Part shown: piece by piece, positions 6,127-6,567 of the stretch
Numbering within the stretch: position 1 is the first letter of the stretch
Layout of the letters: each line of letters opens with the position of its first letter
Origin: Desulfobacteraceae bacterium
Lineage (GTDB): Bacteria; Desulfobacterota; DSM-4660; Desulfatiglandales; HGW-15
Length of the DNA stretch: 6,567 nucleotides
Direction of reading: 5' to 3'
Assembly (NCBI GenBank): GCA_003819975.1
Contig: RPPU01000261.1
Span: forward strand, 1 to 6,567
The notes under the pieces: generated by a model
The model's input: the letters and a program-made list of their open reading frames with translations, nothing else
Told to the model about the DNA's origin: nothing
The model's database searches: none
Made by a program: the position numbers and the translations under genes

Positions 6127-6567
6127 ATGAAAATCCTGCTCATCATCTACGACAACGGTTCCCACATCCACTGGTTCCCCCAGGGCATGGGCTATATCGC
6201 GGCCGTGCTGCGCAAGGCCGGGCACGAAGTAACGATCTACAGTCAGGACCTGCACCATTATCCCGAAGAACACCTAACCCGCTTTCTGGACCAAAATCGT
6301 TTCGACGCAGCCGGAGTCAGCGTCATCGCCGGTTATTACCAGTACCGTAAACTGCTCTCCATTGCGGAAGCCGTCAATCGTTCCAAACACAGACCTTTCT
6401 TCATCATCGGCGGCCACGGCCCTTCGCCCCAACCCGAATTTTACATCCGTAAAACCAAAGCCGATGCGATTGTAATCGGCGAGGGTGAAATCACGATCCT
6501 CGAACTCCTGCAAGCCCTGACCGACCGGTCCGCGTTGGCCGGCATTCCGGGCATCGCCTATACCGAC
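6127..6567 (+). CDS. B12-binding radical SAM protein, N-terminal part (3' truncated by window edge)
   Basis: The open frame runs from the ATG at 6127 to the window edge: 147 residues, no stop. It matches the cobalamin-binding Rossmann domain at the front of BchE-like radical SAM proteins. MKILLIIYDNG starts strand 1, then WFPQGMGYIAAVLRKAGHEVTIY (16-38), FDAAGVSVIAGYYQYRK (59-75), and FFIIGGHGPSPQPEF with VIGEGEITILELL, the usual end of the domain. The DxHxxG cobalt-ligand motif of methionine synthase is not seen, as is common in this class. The radical SAM barrel would follow outside the window. No Shine-Dalgarno is seen before the ATG; the nearest AAGGA is 37 bases away. The gene starts just after the inverted-repeat element. 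It could belong to the same pathway as the upstream group, but may have separate control. Confidence 0.88.
   Translation, partial: MKILLIIYDNGSHIHWFPQGMGYIAAVLRKAGHEVTIYSQDLHHYPEEHLTRFLDQNRFDAAGVSVIAGYYQYRKLLSIAEAVNRSKHRPFFIIGGHGPSPQPEFYIRKTKADAIVIGEGEITILELLQALTDRSALAGIPGIAYTD

Overview
The window is protein-coding on the plus strand almost throughout. It reads as part of a bacterial biosynthetic gene cluster, most likely for a modified surface sugar or glycan, or for a sugar-derived metabolite. Seven genes can be supported: the 3' end of a B12-type radical SAM gene (1-546), a radical SAM/SPASM gene (552-1553), a class I methyltransferase (1550-2566), an N-acetyl sugar amidotransferase of the WbpG/PseA/WbuX type (about 2563-3774), a second radical SAM/SPASM gene with an extra C-terminal domain (3810-5189), a TylF-like O-methyltransferase (5177-5830), and the 5' end of another B12-binding radical SAM gene (6127-6567). 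No RNA gene, CRISPR array, transposase or integrase was seen.

The first six genes are packed as one transcription unit. Gaps are 5 and 35 bases and the other junctions overlap (4, about 4 and 13 bases), so they are probably translated together. The sugar link rests mainly on the amidotransferase and the TylF-like methyltransferase, both families known to act on sugars or sugar nucleotides. The radical SAM enzymes and the other methyltransferase could then carry out redox, epimerisation, C-C or methyl-transfer steps. The product cannot be read from this window: no glycosyltransferase, nucleotide-sugar dehydratase, transporter or RiPP precursor is visible.

The only sizeable non-coding stretch is 5831-6126. 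It starts with a short 8-base periodic repeat between two TTAA tetranucleotides. It continues with a 199-base element bounded by 33-base inverted repeats that differ at one position, ending 23 bases before the last gene. The element contains a perfect TATAAT on the minus strand, pointing away from that gene. It could be an invertible promoter, or simply a MITE-like repeat.

Base composition is moderate, with no marked strand or codon shift between genes. The organism looks like a bacterium with many B12-dependent radical SAM enzymes. Uncultured, anaerobic-type lineages such as Omnitrophota or Desulfobacterota are a guess from gene style and the intergenic repeat, held at low confidence.
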